Shown: one piece after another, positions 47,408 to 58,908 of the stretch
Numbering within the stretch: the first letter of the stretch is position 1
How the letters are laid out: each line of letters opens with the position of its first letter
NCBI RefSeq assembly: GCF_022201045.2
Contig: NC_068564.1
Location: 25,511,001-25,575,000 of the forward strand
Direction: 5' to 3'
Length of the DNA: 64,000 bases
Origin: Citrus sinensis
Lineage: Eukaryota > Streptophyta > Magnoliopsida > Sapindales > Rutaceae
Made by a program: the position numbers and the translations under genes
Notes under the pieces: generated by a model
Databases searched by the model: none
The model's input: only the letters and a program-made list of their open reading frames with translations
Told to the model about the DNA's origin: nothing

Positions 47408-48051
47408 CACACACAAGCTTGAATGTCCAATATTTGGATTGATTTGCAGGTTTGTGGAGTTAGCCTCTATCTTAGAGCCTGGAAGGCCCCCCAAAACAGA
47501 TAAGGCAGCTATTCTGATTGATGCCGTCCGGATGGTGACTCAATTACGCAGTGAAGCCCAGAAGTTGAAGGACTCAAATTCAAGTCTCCAGGAGAAGATC
47601 AAAGAGTTGAAGGCAAGTCTGCCTTAATTTTCGTGGGAACTTTGTGGATGAAATGTTGTTGTCTCAAGGCTTTATTTCTGTCTGTTCTCTCGTTTGTGTA
47701 TTGTTTTGATATCTGGAAAAGGGACAAGGAAATTTAAAGTTACATTTGTGACAGATACATTAAGCAACCTTTTCTCTTATGTAGGCTGAGAAGAATGAGC
47801 TTCGTGATGAGAAGCAGAGGCTAAAGGCAGAGAAAGAGAAGATAGAGCAGCAACTCAAAGCTATGAGCACACAACCCAGTTTCTTAACTCCTCCTCCTGC
47901 AATCCCTGCTGCATTTGCTGCCCAAGGCCAAGCACCTGGAAACAAGCTGATGCCTTTCATCAGCTACCCTGGAGTCGCAATGTGGCAATTCATGCCTCCT
48001 GCTGCAGTGGATACCTCACAGGATCATGTACTCCGTCCTCCGGTTGCTTAA
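45554..48051 (+). CDS. ILR3: bHLH transcription factor ILR3 (bHLH105, subgroup IVc), 236 aa
   Basis: Subgroup IVc bHLH factors form dimers in the nucleus and control iron-deficiency responses and IAA-conjugate sensitivity. Exons are 45554-45696, 46798-46857, 47259-47336, 47450-47612 and 47785-48051 (711 nt). The start MVSPENTNWLLD and end DTSQDHVLRPPVA match the family. The basic region is REKLRRDRLND (83-93), with helix 1 FVELASILEPG, loop RPPKTDKAA, and helix 2 ILIDAVRMVTQLRSEAQKLK. A long leucine-zipper coiled coil runs to about 178. A Pro/Ala-rich tail with ISYPGVAMWQFMPPAA follows. Intron 4 begins with GC (GCAAGT at 47613) instead of GT and ends AG; phase and protein continuity support this. 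Intron 3 carries a (TC)14(AC)14 repeat just after the donor. ILR3 versus the close paralogue bHLH115 rests on remembered sequence. Confidence 0.93.
47349..47404. repeat. (TC)14(AC)14 compound microsatellite
   Basis: Starts 12 nt after the donor of ILR3 intron 3 and fills most of the first half of that 113-nt intron. Confidence 0.97.
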
Positions 48052-48552
48052 GTATGCAACCTACAATGATTTGGGTTTGCAATTTGCACCCAACAAGTGT
48101 ATTCGTTTTATCATTGTTCTCTGACTGTATTAGTTTTTCCGAAGTCTTTAATGATTGGTGGGTGACTGTATTTGAATCTCTCTGTCCTATGGATTGTTGC
48201 TGGCTTTTGCATGTAAATTTCAATAAGTTCGTCTGGCAATCCTTGTTTCAATTTTGGAGACCTACATAGTTTGATATTATTTTAGGCATTGCTGATGAGA
48301 GGCTAAGGCCTCACCCTGCCAAAGCACAGATGAATCATAAAGATATAAATTTTTATATAACATCTGAATTTAATCGATAAGTATTATATGTGAAAGATGA
48401 GGGTGTTTGAAAAACAAATTGAAATTTATTTAAGAGTGCCGCGTCATTGGTGTAAAATTTCTAGCAACCCATTGGCCCTGCCAGCGTATCTTATCTAGTT
48501 TATAAGTGGGTGCTATCTTCTTCTGATGGAAAGCGGCTTGATCGTCACTCAA
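48052..48552. other. ILR3 3' UTR and promoter of the DUF1995 gene
   Basis: A TATAAG box at about 48501 lies 52 bp before the ATG at 48553 and only 25 bp before the alternative ATG at 48526. No other gene is seen. Confidence 0.45.
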
Positions 48553-49575
48553 ATGGCTGCCAATCTCCTCAAACTTCATGTGCAAACCTTCAAAATAACA
48601 GATCCTTCAACCCCATATCCTCAAACCAAAACCCTTTGCCCATCTCTGCCATTTTCCACCACCCACAACATTTATTATTACAACATCTCTTCTTTGCCAT
48701 CAATTATTCCATGCAAAAGCCAAAAAGCTTCTTCTTTATCCCTCAACTGCTCCTTGTCTTCCTCTAACCCACCAACTTCCAAGGAAGAGGCCATTCTCCA
48801 AGCCAAAACTTGCCTCTCAACCACCCTTGAGAAGCCTCTAAACAACCCCAAACTCGCTGGCAAACTCAAGAAACTGAAGCAACCTAGATACCGTGTTGAG
48901 ATTCCTGTCATAGATGATGACTCACCATCTTCCCTCTCTCAGCTTGCTTTTGATTTGTTTACAGACCTGCCCATCAGAAGAAAAGGCTCACCAGTCAAGA
49001 TTCTGATTCTTTGGCCTGATGCTGCCTTCACTGAGGCTGCAGTGAAAGTATTTGAATCGCACTCTTTGAACCAATTTGAACACATTGATGTAAAGACAGT
49101 TACTGGTGGAGATAACAGAATTGTGAGTTCTGCTGAGGTGGCGATATTATTGGCGCCAGAGAAGTCACAATTGGGAGTTATCAAGACAGTTGCTGACAGT
49201 TTGTATCCGAAGCCAGTGGTGATTTTTAACCCCAGATGGGCGTTTGAAGACGAGGAGAATTTTGGTGATATGAGTGGCTTTGTGGGTTCTTTTGAGGTGA
49301 TATATTCGTTTTTGGGATTAGAAGTTCAGGGCGTTTTGAGTAAAAGAACAGGAATGATTTTCAAGTGTGTGAGAAATGGGATATTGAGCGGTGAAAAGTG
49401 GAATGTTTTTGTTGAAGAAGAAGGAAAAATGAAGGTGGTTTCCAGGTTTACGGCACGACCATCTATTGGTGAAGTGGAGACTGTGTTGTATAATTTGATG
49501 GCTATCAACTCCCCTATCACAAAATCTGCCAAGTTCCTGAGAGATTTGGTGTCGAATGTAACCGGAACAAAGTAA
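48553..49575 (+). CDS. DUF1995-family plastid protein, 340 aa, single exon
   Basis: A Ser/Thr/Pro-rich N-terminus of about 75 residues without acidic residues looks like a chloroplast transit peptide. It is followed by the DUF1995 domain: SKEEAILQAKTCLSTTLEKP, RYRVEIPVIDDDSPSSLSQLAFDLF, VKILILWPDAAFTEAA, VAILLAPEKSQL and KPVVIFNPRWAFEDEENFGDM. The Arabidopsis family includes LPA3, which helps photosystem II assembly, but this member's task is unknown. The gene has no intron. The ATG at 48553 (MAANLLKLHVQTF) was preferred over 48526, which adds nine residues, because the TATA box is too close to the latter. It lies 500 bp downstream of ILR3 on the same strand. Confidence 0.85.
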   Translation: MAANLLKLHVQTFKITDPSTPYPQTKTLCPSLPFSTTHNIYYYNISSLPSIIPCKSQKASSLSLNCSLSSSNPPTSKEEAILQAKTCLSTTLEKPLNNPKLAGKLKKLKQPRYRVEIPVIDDDSPSSLSQLAFDLFTDLPIRRKGSPVKILILWPDAAFTEAAVKVFESHSLNQFEHIDVKTVTGGDNRIVSSAEVAILLAPEKSQLGVIKTVADSLYPKPVVIFNPRWAFEDEENFGDMSGFVGSFEVIYSFLGLEVQGVLSKRTGMIFKCVRNGILSGEKWNVFVEEEGKMKVVSRFTARPSIGEVETVLYNLMAINSPITKSAKFLRDLVSNVTGTK

Positions 49576-50686
49576 GTTTTATTGTATGTATTTCTTGTTT
49601 GATATTTTTCATAAACAAAATGAGAAATTTGGTGCTGTTTGAATTATCATTGACTGCTGAATTTAATTATTCATTAAATAACTTCCTATTATTCATTTAA
49701 ATAACTTCCTGATTATTGGAACCAGAACTTTTATTGAAGTTAAATAACTTTTACCTGTTAGCTCATTGAAACAAGTCAAGTGGTTGAGCTTGTACTTCAA
49801 ACTTAAAATTTGAGCAACCATTGTCTTGCATCATTGGGAAGATGAGTGCAGATAAGGATGTTGGAGTTGAATGTCAATATTTGGTGTTATGTTTTGCCAA
49901 TATAACCCATCTACCACCATTTATTCTACAGTTTGTGCTGTTTTTGCTTGTTCTTAAATGATACATATAAATGTGAATTTCTGAAATGTTTATCCTTCGA
50001 AACAGATGGGAGTTGTGAATACATTATTTTATTTTTATTTTTTTAATTTTAATACAGTAAGAGATATTAATGTATTATATAACTTTCCATAATTAATTCC
50101 TACATAGAAATTGAAGACAGGTTAGAAGAATTATGCTTTTAAACTTCAAGATCCTGTATGCTTCTGCCCACTTCAAGATTCCTTATGTGATGGAATGCTA
50201 CAAGAATTTGTTATATTTTATATTTTCTTTGCTCAAATGAATATATAATTTAAGTTTCACTGATCCAAAGTGCCTCTTCTGAAATGGGGGCAATAGGACC
50301 ACTTCAGTGCCAAGAATGATGGCATAGTGCATCACTTGAGCAAATTTGTTGAAAGGTGCCTGACTTTATTGATTGAGTTTGAATTCTCAGGAATTCATAA
50401 GAATCATTGATGTCTCATCATTAATACATTTATGAAAAAAAAAAAAATTGTGCTACATAAGATGAATACCAATGGTATCAATTCTGTAACATGCTTTCTG
50501 TTGGAATTTTCATTTAAAGGAAGAAGGGATCCAGAAAAACAATAGCCTGGGGCTATTGCCATTTAACATTCTGAATTGAAGGCCTCAATCTTGTGAAGAA
50601 TTCTCTCCATTTACCGCTTCCCTTTTATCTCATATACAAATACATTTATCATCCATACAATCAACATGTTTCTTTCAAAATTCATC
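49576..50686. other. Convergent intergenic region
   Basis: Holds the 3' ends of the DUF1995 gene (plus) and GAUT12 (minus). No other gene is seen. Confidence 0.5.
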
Positions 50687-53381
50687 TCAAGATGCCCTAA
50701 TATGACAGCTCTTTATGAATTTATCAGAAAAGTTTATATACTTAGACCACAATGGCCGAAGTTTAGGAAAGGCAATGTCTAGCCAAGGTTTTGCTCTGCC
50801 ATTGAAATGAATGACACCAGCACTCTCAGCATCAGCAAAACTTGTATTCTCCTGGTACCCCAGCCCCAGCATGTGCCAGAATGGATCAATGACATGGACA
50901 TGTCCATGGAATGCTATTAAACCAGGAGGCAATGTCCCTAGCTGCCACAAACTCAGGTCCGATTTCAAGTTCTGCAGAATAGGAAACATAATACAATAAG
51001 AATTTAGACTATTTGAAATGTTAGACGAGATGATTCGAACACTTCTAGATGAGTATGTTCTTCTTTTCCTTCAATTTAAATCGATGGATAATGGTGATTA
51101 CCTGTTCTAGCCAGTAATGATAGGTCTGGCTAATGTTGGTCTTCCTCCAAGCCTCAAGATCAAATATGTTCATACCATATGCCCATGCACATTCATTAGG
51201 ATCAAAATTTCTTGATATCAAAGGGTGGGAGAAGTTTAGGTAGCTCTTGAGCGTCTTTGACATCACAAATTTATCATCCCCCCTACATGTTGCTACTGCT
51301 CCATTAACTTTTCCATTCATATCGATGTCCCATAGAGGGGAAAGATCAGTTTGTACTACAAGATCATCGTCTAGGAACACTACCTTGTTTAGGCTAGGAA
51401 ACATCTGCAGAGAAAATGTGGTCGTTGAGACTAAGCATACTAGTTCAGAGTGAAATCAGTAGAACCACATAAACTTAGAGCATGAACATGATACTTACTT
51501 CTGGTAGATGGATACGAATATGATTCATCAAAGAGTTGTATTTAGGACTCAGTGCTTGCAACTTTGCCGCGATTACATAAGGTTTCTCAGTATTATTTGC
51601 CACAATGGCTGATGAGCCCCCTCGAAACTGTGCCCGCACACGTTGATCCTTTTCCATTGCTTCCAAAACAGGCACCTTGCCCTTTGAAAACCAGTCAAAA
51701 TGTTGTAATGCCTTGACCTCAATTATGGCTGGTGATAAGGGGTGTAGTGAAAACCATGCCTGCATTGGATAGTAAGTTTTCCTGTCTGTTATTATGTGCA
51801 ACACAATTTTTGCAGGGTGCAATGAGTTCTTCACTAGTGATGTGGCAACAACAGAGGTGGCAAGCACATTGTCGGAGGCAAGGACGTAGTGGAAGTAAGA
51901 GTTGTCGACAAGGGCTGGAACAAGTTCCGCTGAGGGTAGCTGGAGTCGAGCAGCTGCATTGGTGGAGTGTTCGTTAGCCAGCCTTAATGCCAGGCAGTGG
52001 AGCTGCTTTGGTATGCTGCTCGATGCTACATGGCGGTATAAATATTCTTGAATTTTGGCAGTTCTAGTCCTTTGTTCCATGAGAGTAACCTGTGAAATAA
52101 TAAATGTTGATTTGTCTAAGCATTGCTGAAAGTTCTGAATATATCACCCATCTCTTATTGTTAAATCAAATTTGTAAAAGATAAAATATGCTAGAGTGGT
52201 ACCATATCTCTAAGCTTGATAGCAAAGGTTTTTGCATCTGACTTGCTTTCCTTCATGTCAGCCATGAATTCTTCTAACGTCTGAGGAATATCCGATCTTC
52301 CTTTTAATTCATCTTTGCTCATGGGTTCTTCTAATATTTGGTATATCACTTCTGGAACCTTTAGCAAACCGAAAATAATTTTAATTAGTGAACAAAATTA
52401 GCACTAGTTCGTAATTTATTTTTTTCCCAGACAAATCCACAGGAAAAAAAAAAATCAGAGAAAACTAAGGGGTTAGGAGATCACAGTGGACTGGGGCCTT
52501 CTTCCCAGGATCCTTGGTCCTAGTCTTTTTCCCAGGCAACCTATCATAAGGGAAAAAATGTAAAAAACATAAAGTTAAGAGAGGATGAGTTACTATAAAA
52601 ATCATAGAAGTTACGCAGTCTCTTTCTTCTTACTGTTACTAAGGTGCCAACCACTGATGCAACCCATTCGCCGACCATATGTTTACGTAATTGTTTAATG
52701 ATGCCAATGTTTTAATTTTGAATTAGGATCACATGACATGCACGGTGGCATTTGTCAGACTTATCTCTGTAATTGATAATTAAAGTTTAATTGAGCAGCT
52801 TAATCTTAAACGGCAGAGGAAAATCACTAGATTATACATAAATAAGCCCTGGCTAGGATTTTCATACGCGTGTTTGTCAATGATTGGTATATCCATATGA
52901 TCCAATGGGCTATGGAGGATCTCTAAGTGAATCTCTAGTATGCGGACAATCTCAAGCTATTTTTCTTAATAATCATATAAACTAAGTTTATGGACAATCA
53001 TTTAACTTTGCATAACAATGGTATGAACTTTGTTTTTGTTTATTTAATATTTAGATTGGAATTTAAAGTTTTGCTTGTCACTAACAATTTCTGCAAATAC
53101 ATTCTTCTTGAACTCTAATATGAATGCTGCAATGCACTGGTAATGCTGTTCAACTAATGAAAAGACATACCTATAGTAGAGCATTTGCTTTCTCCATCAA
53201 TGGTATCAACTGCAGATAATACGAACACAAACCGGAGAAGAAATGTGAGGAACAGAAGTGAATAGAATAGCATTCGATACGAAAGCCGTCTGGATCCAAC
53301 CTTCACTTTGATAAACTCCCTAACGCCTTTGCCTGGTAGCACTGTTACATGCCTCAAACTTGGTGATATATGAAGCTGCAT
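50687..53381 (-). CDS. GAUT12: Galacturonosyltransferase 12 / IRX8 (GT8 family), 533 aa
   Basis: A Golgi type II membrane glycosyltransferase needed for glucuronoxylan synthesis in secondary walls, thought to act on the xylan reducing-end sequence. Exons in coding order: 53381-53171, 52540-52485, 52358-52203, 52089-51499, 51404-51102, 50971-50687 (1602 nt, all GT-AG). The N-terminus MQLHISPSLRHVTVLPGKG is typical of this clade. One transmembrane anchor follows (LFYSLLFLTFLLRFVFVLSAV). The stem region comes next, then the GT8 domain with LVDNSYFHYVLASDN, FLDDD (349-352 region, metal binding), WDIDMNGKVNGAV, CAWAYGMNIFDL and HFNGRAKPW near the end. It ends with FIKSCHIRAS. An ATG at 53579 in the same open frame would add 66 residues; 53381 was chosen from family alignment by memory. 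Confidence 0.94.
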
Positions 53382-53611
53382 TTTCTCCCAAGCAGCAAAG
53401 GAAAAAGAACCAAACAAAACCCGGCTAGCTAGAGATCTTCTTGTTTTTCTTGTTATTTTTCCAGGCTTTGTTAGTTCATATGCCAAAGAAGAACCTGAGC
53501 AGAACTGCAAGAATCCCAAGTGATCATATGCAGTAAAAGGAAGGATTTGATGAGGTCCTGTGTTTAAGGTTGCTGTCATTTACCTAACCTTGCTTAGCAT
53601 TTGGGCTAGAT

Positions 53612-53632
53612 TATATATATATGTATATATAT
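53612..53632 (-). promoter_or_regulatory. TATA-rich tract upstream of GAUT12
   Basis: An alternating TA tract lies about 235 bp before the GAUT12 ATG, and about 35 bp before the upstream in-frame ATG at 53579. It is the best TATA candidate for this gene. Confidence 0.4.
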
Positions 53633-53639
53633 TTACCAA

Positions 53640-55000
53640 GCCTATATTTCAGATGCAGTTCATTATATTTCAGACAGAAGGGTTGTTAAAGAGAAAAAGA
53701 CAGAGTACTGACAATTAGAAGAAGCTGTGCTTGAGATTTGGCTTCATTTAGAAGTAGGGAAGTCGATAGAGTAAAATGAAATTAAATGTGAAGAAAAGAA
53801 AAATAATAAAAGATGAAATGGCATTGTTTGGTATCACTTAGCTTTGCCTCCACACGAAGTCTTTGTAGCATACAATTTAGAAATTGGACTTTGACAATAC
53901 ACAGTTTCTAAATAGAAAATGACCTTCTCTCTTTCTTTTCAACTTATTGGTATGAAAACACAGGAAGATCTACTTGTAATCTTACAGCAAATCAATGGAG
54001 AGAACTTGAAGCAGGCTCTGCCTTGTGGAGATAACGTTTTTTATTAGGATCTGTGTAGTAAATCAACTTGCACATGAAAAATGTAAAGAAACAAGATGAG
54101 GGTGAGAAGGAGATTTCATGTTGACAGATTTTACGTCAGCTGATGATTTTGGCATTTGAAAGATTGTGCATGGTATCAATTGTTGGAAGCAATGACATCT
54201 GTTGAATCAAGAGAATCAGTGCTTTATTATTACTTAATTTTCAATTTTCAGATTTTTTAACAAAATTTGTAACCTTATAAAGTATACTTGAAGAGGGTTG
54301 TGGAAGTTCTTTAGCAACCCTTGAGCATATGAAATTTTTTTTGTTTTTGTTTTTATTTTTTTAATTTTTTAATTATGAAGTCTGATCGAACCAAATTTCT
54401 GGTCAAATACTTGTTATATTTCTTAACTCCAAATATACGAGAAATGTTAACAAACATCCGGTGGTAATTTGGAATGGGTTTTGGGCTAACTGGGCCAGCA
54501 GAGTGCGAAACGGCCCAACAATACTATCGGACACCAGTATAGACTGGGCTGGTGCATTCTTGATGTGGCTTTGAGACAATTTCGAAAGGATCTTAGATTA
54601 TCCAGTTATCCCAAACTCTAAACCAATCATATATTATCCAGCTATGTTTCTGGGGAAAGATGATATAAATGGGAACCAAAATAAAAAAGAAAAAAGAAAA
54701 AAAAAATCATCCAATCATATCTTATTTCGATTTCTAATTAATAAAAAAAAATTAAAGTAATAAGCAAAAAAATTCCTCTTGTAAATTACTAAAACAAGAT
54801 AATATTTCCAATAACACCCAATTACCTACGATTCGAGATGAACTAAATTCACTATTAAAAATGAGTTAGGTAAAATTTTGATACAAACGTTTAGCCATTA
54901 TTGCATTAAATTCAATGATAAATAGAGTAAATGATCAGTTGATAACATTAAGGGATTGTTTGTTTTTTCATCTCAAAACAAATTTTATTTAGATTTTATG
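53640..55000. other. Intergenic, upstream of GAUT12
   Basis: No gene supported. It probably contains part of the GAUT12 promoter, but no element was identified with confidence. Confidence 0.45.
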
Positions 55001-55002
55001 AA

Positions 55003-55548
55003 ACTATTGATTATTTGACTTGTAAAACTTAATAATGCATGTAACCATTGGAAGGTCATCAATGTAAAAATTTTAGTTTTCAATGTTTTTATTTATTAAA
55101 ATAAATAGCTTAACACATATAATTAGACGTCAAAACACGAAAAAAAATCATAATTTATTTTCATTTAGACATGTTCAAACTTATTTAAATTTTAGATAAA
55201 AAAATATTACCTAAATGTTTGAATATATTTATCCAAATAAAGAAAAGAAAATCTCAGTTAAAATGTTCTAAACCTATTGATTATTTAACTTGTAAAACTT
55301 AATAATGCATGCAACTGTTGGAAGGTCATCAATGTAAAAATTTTAGTTTTCAATGTTTTTATTTATTAAAGCAAATAGCTTAACACGTATAATTAGACAT
55401 CAAAACATGAGAAACAATTACGATATTAATCTATTTTCATTTAGACATATTTAAACTTATTTAAATTTTAGATAAAAAAATGTTACCTAAATGTTTGAAT
55501 ATATTTATCCAAATAAGAAAAGCAAATCTTAGTTAAAATGTTCTAGAA
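55003..55548. repeat. 270-bp tandem duplication
   Basis: Two copies (55003-55272 and 55273-55548) share CTATTGATTATTTGACTTGT (or a one-base variant), TTGGAAGGTCATCAATG and ATGTTTGAATATATTTATCC, with few differences by eye. Confidence 0.92.
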
Positions 55549-55753
55549 GCCTACTTTTGGTTTATCTTTGGGAGGTTCAACCTCAAAATTGTTTATAAGA
55601 AGCAAATGCGTAATTTTGGTGTTTGGTAAATTCTTTTAAAAATTACTTTTGATAAAATTTTTGTTCTACAACAAATTATGGAAATCTTTCTATACATAGT
55701 TATCTAATCAAATCATGCCATATTTTTAAGTTACATTTTTTTATAATGGTTAT

Positions 55754-56751
55754 CAAGGACGTAGTTGGGATTTTGATCTAGCTGGGGATATTTAAAATCA
55801 AACATGATTCAAGTGCACGACTGCAAGTGTGGTAAGCTCTCATTTAGGGAACTGTGTTGTGGGCCCCACAAACTCTAAATGGGAGCTTGCTGCATACACA
55901 ATTATACTTCTTATAGAGTGTGAATGCATGCATATGACTAGCACACTATTTAAAATCTAATATACCTGTAAAAATTTAGATAGAAATTATAACATCGCAA
56001 CTATATATTCGTGGATAATAAATTTACTTATTAAAATTGTTCTTGTCAAAGCCTCAACGAGATTTTATGTGTTGAAAAGAATGTATGATAGTGTTATTAT
56101 CAATATAATCAAAAATATATTTTCTAATATCCAAAACTAAGATATCACTTAATTTGTTTTAAAAATCTTTCAATAATGCCAAAAATATTTATATAGCGCA
56201 AAACAAAGAGCAAATATGAGTACATGATAAAATTAGGGATTTTAAACCTAGACAAAAAATTAATCAGAAAATTAAAAATTACAATTAATTAGACTTACAA
56301 CTTATGGATCAATGTTGAAAAACTAAATAATTGAAGGAAAGTACTTATAATTCAAAGAACTAAAGTGAAGTCCACGCACTGACCTCCTGACAAATAATTA
56401 AAGAAAGTGTGTTTGATTGAAAGCATTAGAAAGAAACCAAAAAAAAAAAAAAAATTAAAGTGAATTGATTTTTTTAATTTATCTTAATAATCTATCTTCT
56501 TTTGTTTTTATTTAATTTTCATATCATTTTAGTTGTTGATCAAAGTATTTAAAATCAGCCATTTAATCTAGGGGCTGTATGAACTTTTTAAAAATATTTG
56601 GGGTAGTTTTATAATTTTATAATTCAATTGAGGTACTTTCTTAAATTATAAATAAAGTATTTTTTTTTAAATGTTTAGGAAAATAAATTTTTTTTTTAAA
56701 AAGTCAGCAGGGGCACGGGCCTCAGCTGGTCCGATACTAGATATGTCCCTG
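55754..56751. mobile_element. Decayed repeat, about 1 kb
   Basis: Begins CAAGGACGTAGTTGGGA and ends with a sequence whose reverse complement is CAGGGACATATCTAGTATC, so the ends are weakly inverted. The inside is AT-rich and non-coding. No target duplication is clear, so the limits are tentative. Confidence 0.35.
55834..55888. repeat. Long imperfect palindrome (hairpin)
   Basis: The arms AAGCTCTCATTTA and TAAATGGGAGCTT flank a perfect core TTGTGGGCCCCACAA, giving a hairpin-capable structure of about 55 bp. Confidence 0.75.
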
Positions 56752-58810
56752 ATGCTTATATCGATCATAGTTAGATGCAAATGTCCGGTTGATTTTTGCA
56801 GAAATATAAAACTAAACAACAAAGAGAATTAATGAAACTTATAAAGACGTGAAATGCAACAAATGGTTCTTTATTTATTGAAAATAATATGTACCCATCA
56901 ACAAATCCATTTCAATCTCACTCAAGATAAATCGTTTGGGCAACTTTAACATTATTCAATATCTATACACTCGATTTTGGAACTTGATTACGGCTAACAA
57001 CAATGTTGGATAATCAAAGGTTCATATTTAGCTGACAATAGAATAGAGGTAAGGTTTATCACTTTATCTGATTCGGGCTTCTCGCCAGACCAGAACTCAG
57101 TCCCAGTGGGACACATTTCATCGAGCACTTGTTCTTCAACCCCCCTCTTTTTTTTTTTCTTTCGTTTGGGAGTTTATCTTGAAAATCAAACACCATTTCA
57201 TCACGTGATAATGTGATAAAATACCTTCATGCATGGGCGTACCCGATTTCGGATTGCTGCTTTCTGGATTCTTTTAATCTGACCACTTTCTTTTTTTCCT
57301 TTTTTTTTTTTAAATAATTATTGGCAATTCACCACCAAGAAGATACTATTAAAACAGAGACGATAGTTTCAGCAATACTGTAAATCTGTAATATAAGCAA
57401 CAATTTATTTTTATCTTGACGGTAATTTTTTTATTTTTCACTAATGGTGCTCGTGTAAAAATTAGAATATAATTAAGTGAAACAACTCTGTTGTAGACTT
57501 GTAGTGGCTTTTTTATTATTGGTAAAAATTTTCTTTAGTAATTTTTTGAATAATATATATTCAACTTATTTTTCATGTATTATATGTTACGAAATGTTGT
57601 TATAAGTAACGATAATATTATTACCATTAACGAACAATTTATCACCGATAATTGAAAACTGATGATGATGCACAGTGTCCTCGAAAAAGCCAAAAAAAAA
57701 AAAAAATTGATGAATGCGCAAGACCCTGTCAATTATTTGTTTCACACATTATCAAGAGGTAGAACCATTTTGGCCCATTCGTCCATCTTTTCCCGTTTTG
57801 GAAAGATTTTTTTCATCATTTGGTGAAAATGATATATCACGCAGAAAGTTCATCACACATCGAGCTGATATCTTGGCCTGATCTCAGCCTCTCGCTGCAC
57901 CAATTGCAATGATTGATCCAAGTAATATTTTATTGCCTCCCCGGAGACAACCGACAGATATTATTTATTCCTTTGTTTTTCTGATATTCTTGCTTTTACT
58001 AGTAAGTTTCACTGTTGGGTATTCTAATATACGCATTAGCTTTTTATGTTTGGTTTGGTGATTTTTAAATAATTTTATTTAGTTGATTATTTGAGTTTGA
58101 ATATTAAAAAATTGAAGAGTAGAGAGTTAAAAAATTAATTTGAGCTAATTTTATCATACTTTTATTTTATTTTATTTTATTTTTAAAATATAAATACATA
58201 GATGTTAATTATTAAAAGATTTTGACTATTTATGGAGTTATCGAAACTGATCCATTCCACTTATTTTTCCCCCCTTTAAATGAAATTACTTCTAGCTATC
58301 AAATAATAATTATTACAAGATTTCGAATAAAAAAAAAGAAAAAAAAATCAAAATGAAATTGGAAAGATATAACAAAAATGTAAAGAGCAGAATTTTATAT
58401 TTTAACATCATATAATTGTCCAAGTGTATAATTGTCTGTATAAACGTTTAGGTCTAGAAATTGAAAAAAAAAAAACACTAAGGCTGAAGACTTTGAATTT
58501 TAATACAAATATTGAAGGGTCCAGGGTTTTTAATTATATTACTTGACATAAGTATATATCCAAATCTAGTGTCATCAATTTCTATAAAATGTAAAATGAC
58601 TAAATTGTTGAAAATATATGAGAAAAACGATTTTTGAAGACCAAACCAAAATCCAACCCTTCATTAAATAAGTTTTAAGAATGGATCTATTCATTACAAA
58701 CTCAACTCGATATGATTAGGTAGACGATCATTTTGTGTAATTTTATGTTCCATTAATATATCGTCTGAACTTTTGTCAAGCCAATGGTTATTTATGAATT
58801 GGGAAAACTC
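56752..58810. other. Intergenic, AT-rich
   Basis: No gene seen. The right end is the promoter of terpene synthase relic 2. Confidence 0.5.
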
Positions 58811-58818
58811 TATATAAA
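58811..58818 (+). promoter_or_regulatory. TATA box of terpene synthase relic 2
   Basis: TATATAAA lies 98 bp before the codon that occupies the expected start position. Confidence 0.55.
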
Positions 58819-58908
58819 GAGCGGAAATACTGCCGAGTTCAAACTCTATATTTATGAATTAGTTCCTTTGGTTTCTGTGAAAAAAGGGGAACGAAAAAAA
58901 AAAAAAAA

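Noticed and set aside
51732-51977. Plus-strand frame inside GAUT12
   Set aside because: Antisense shadow of GAUT12 exon 4.
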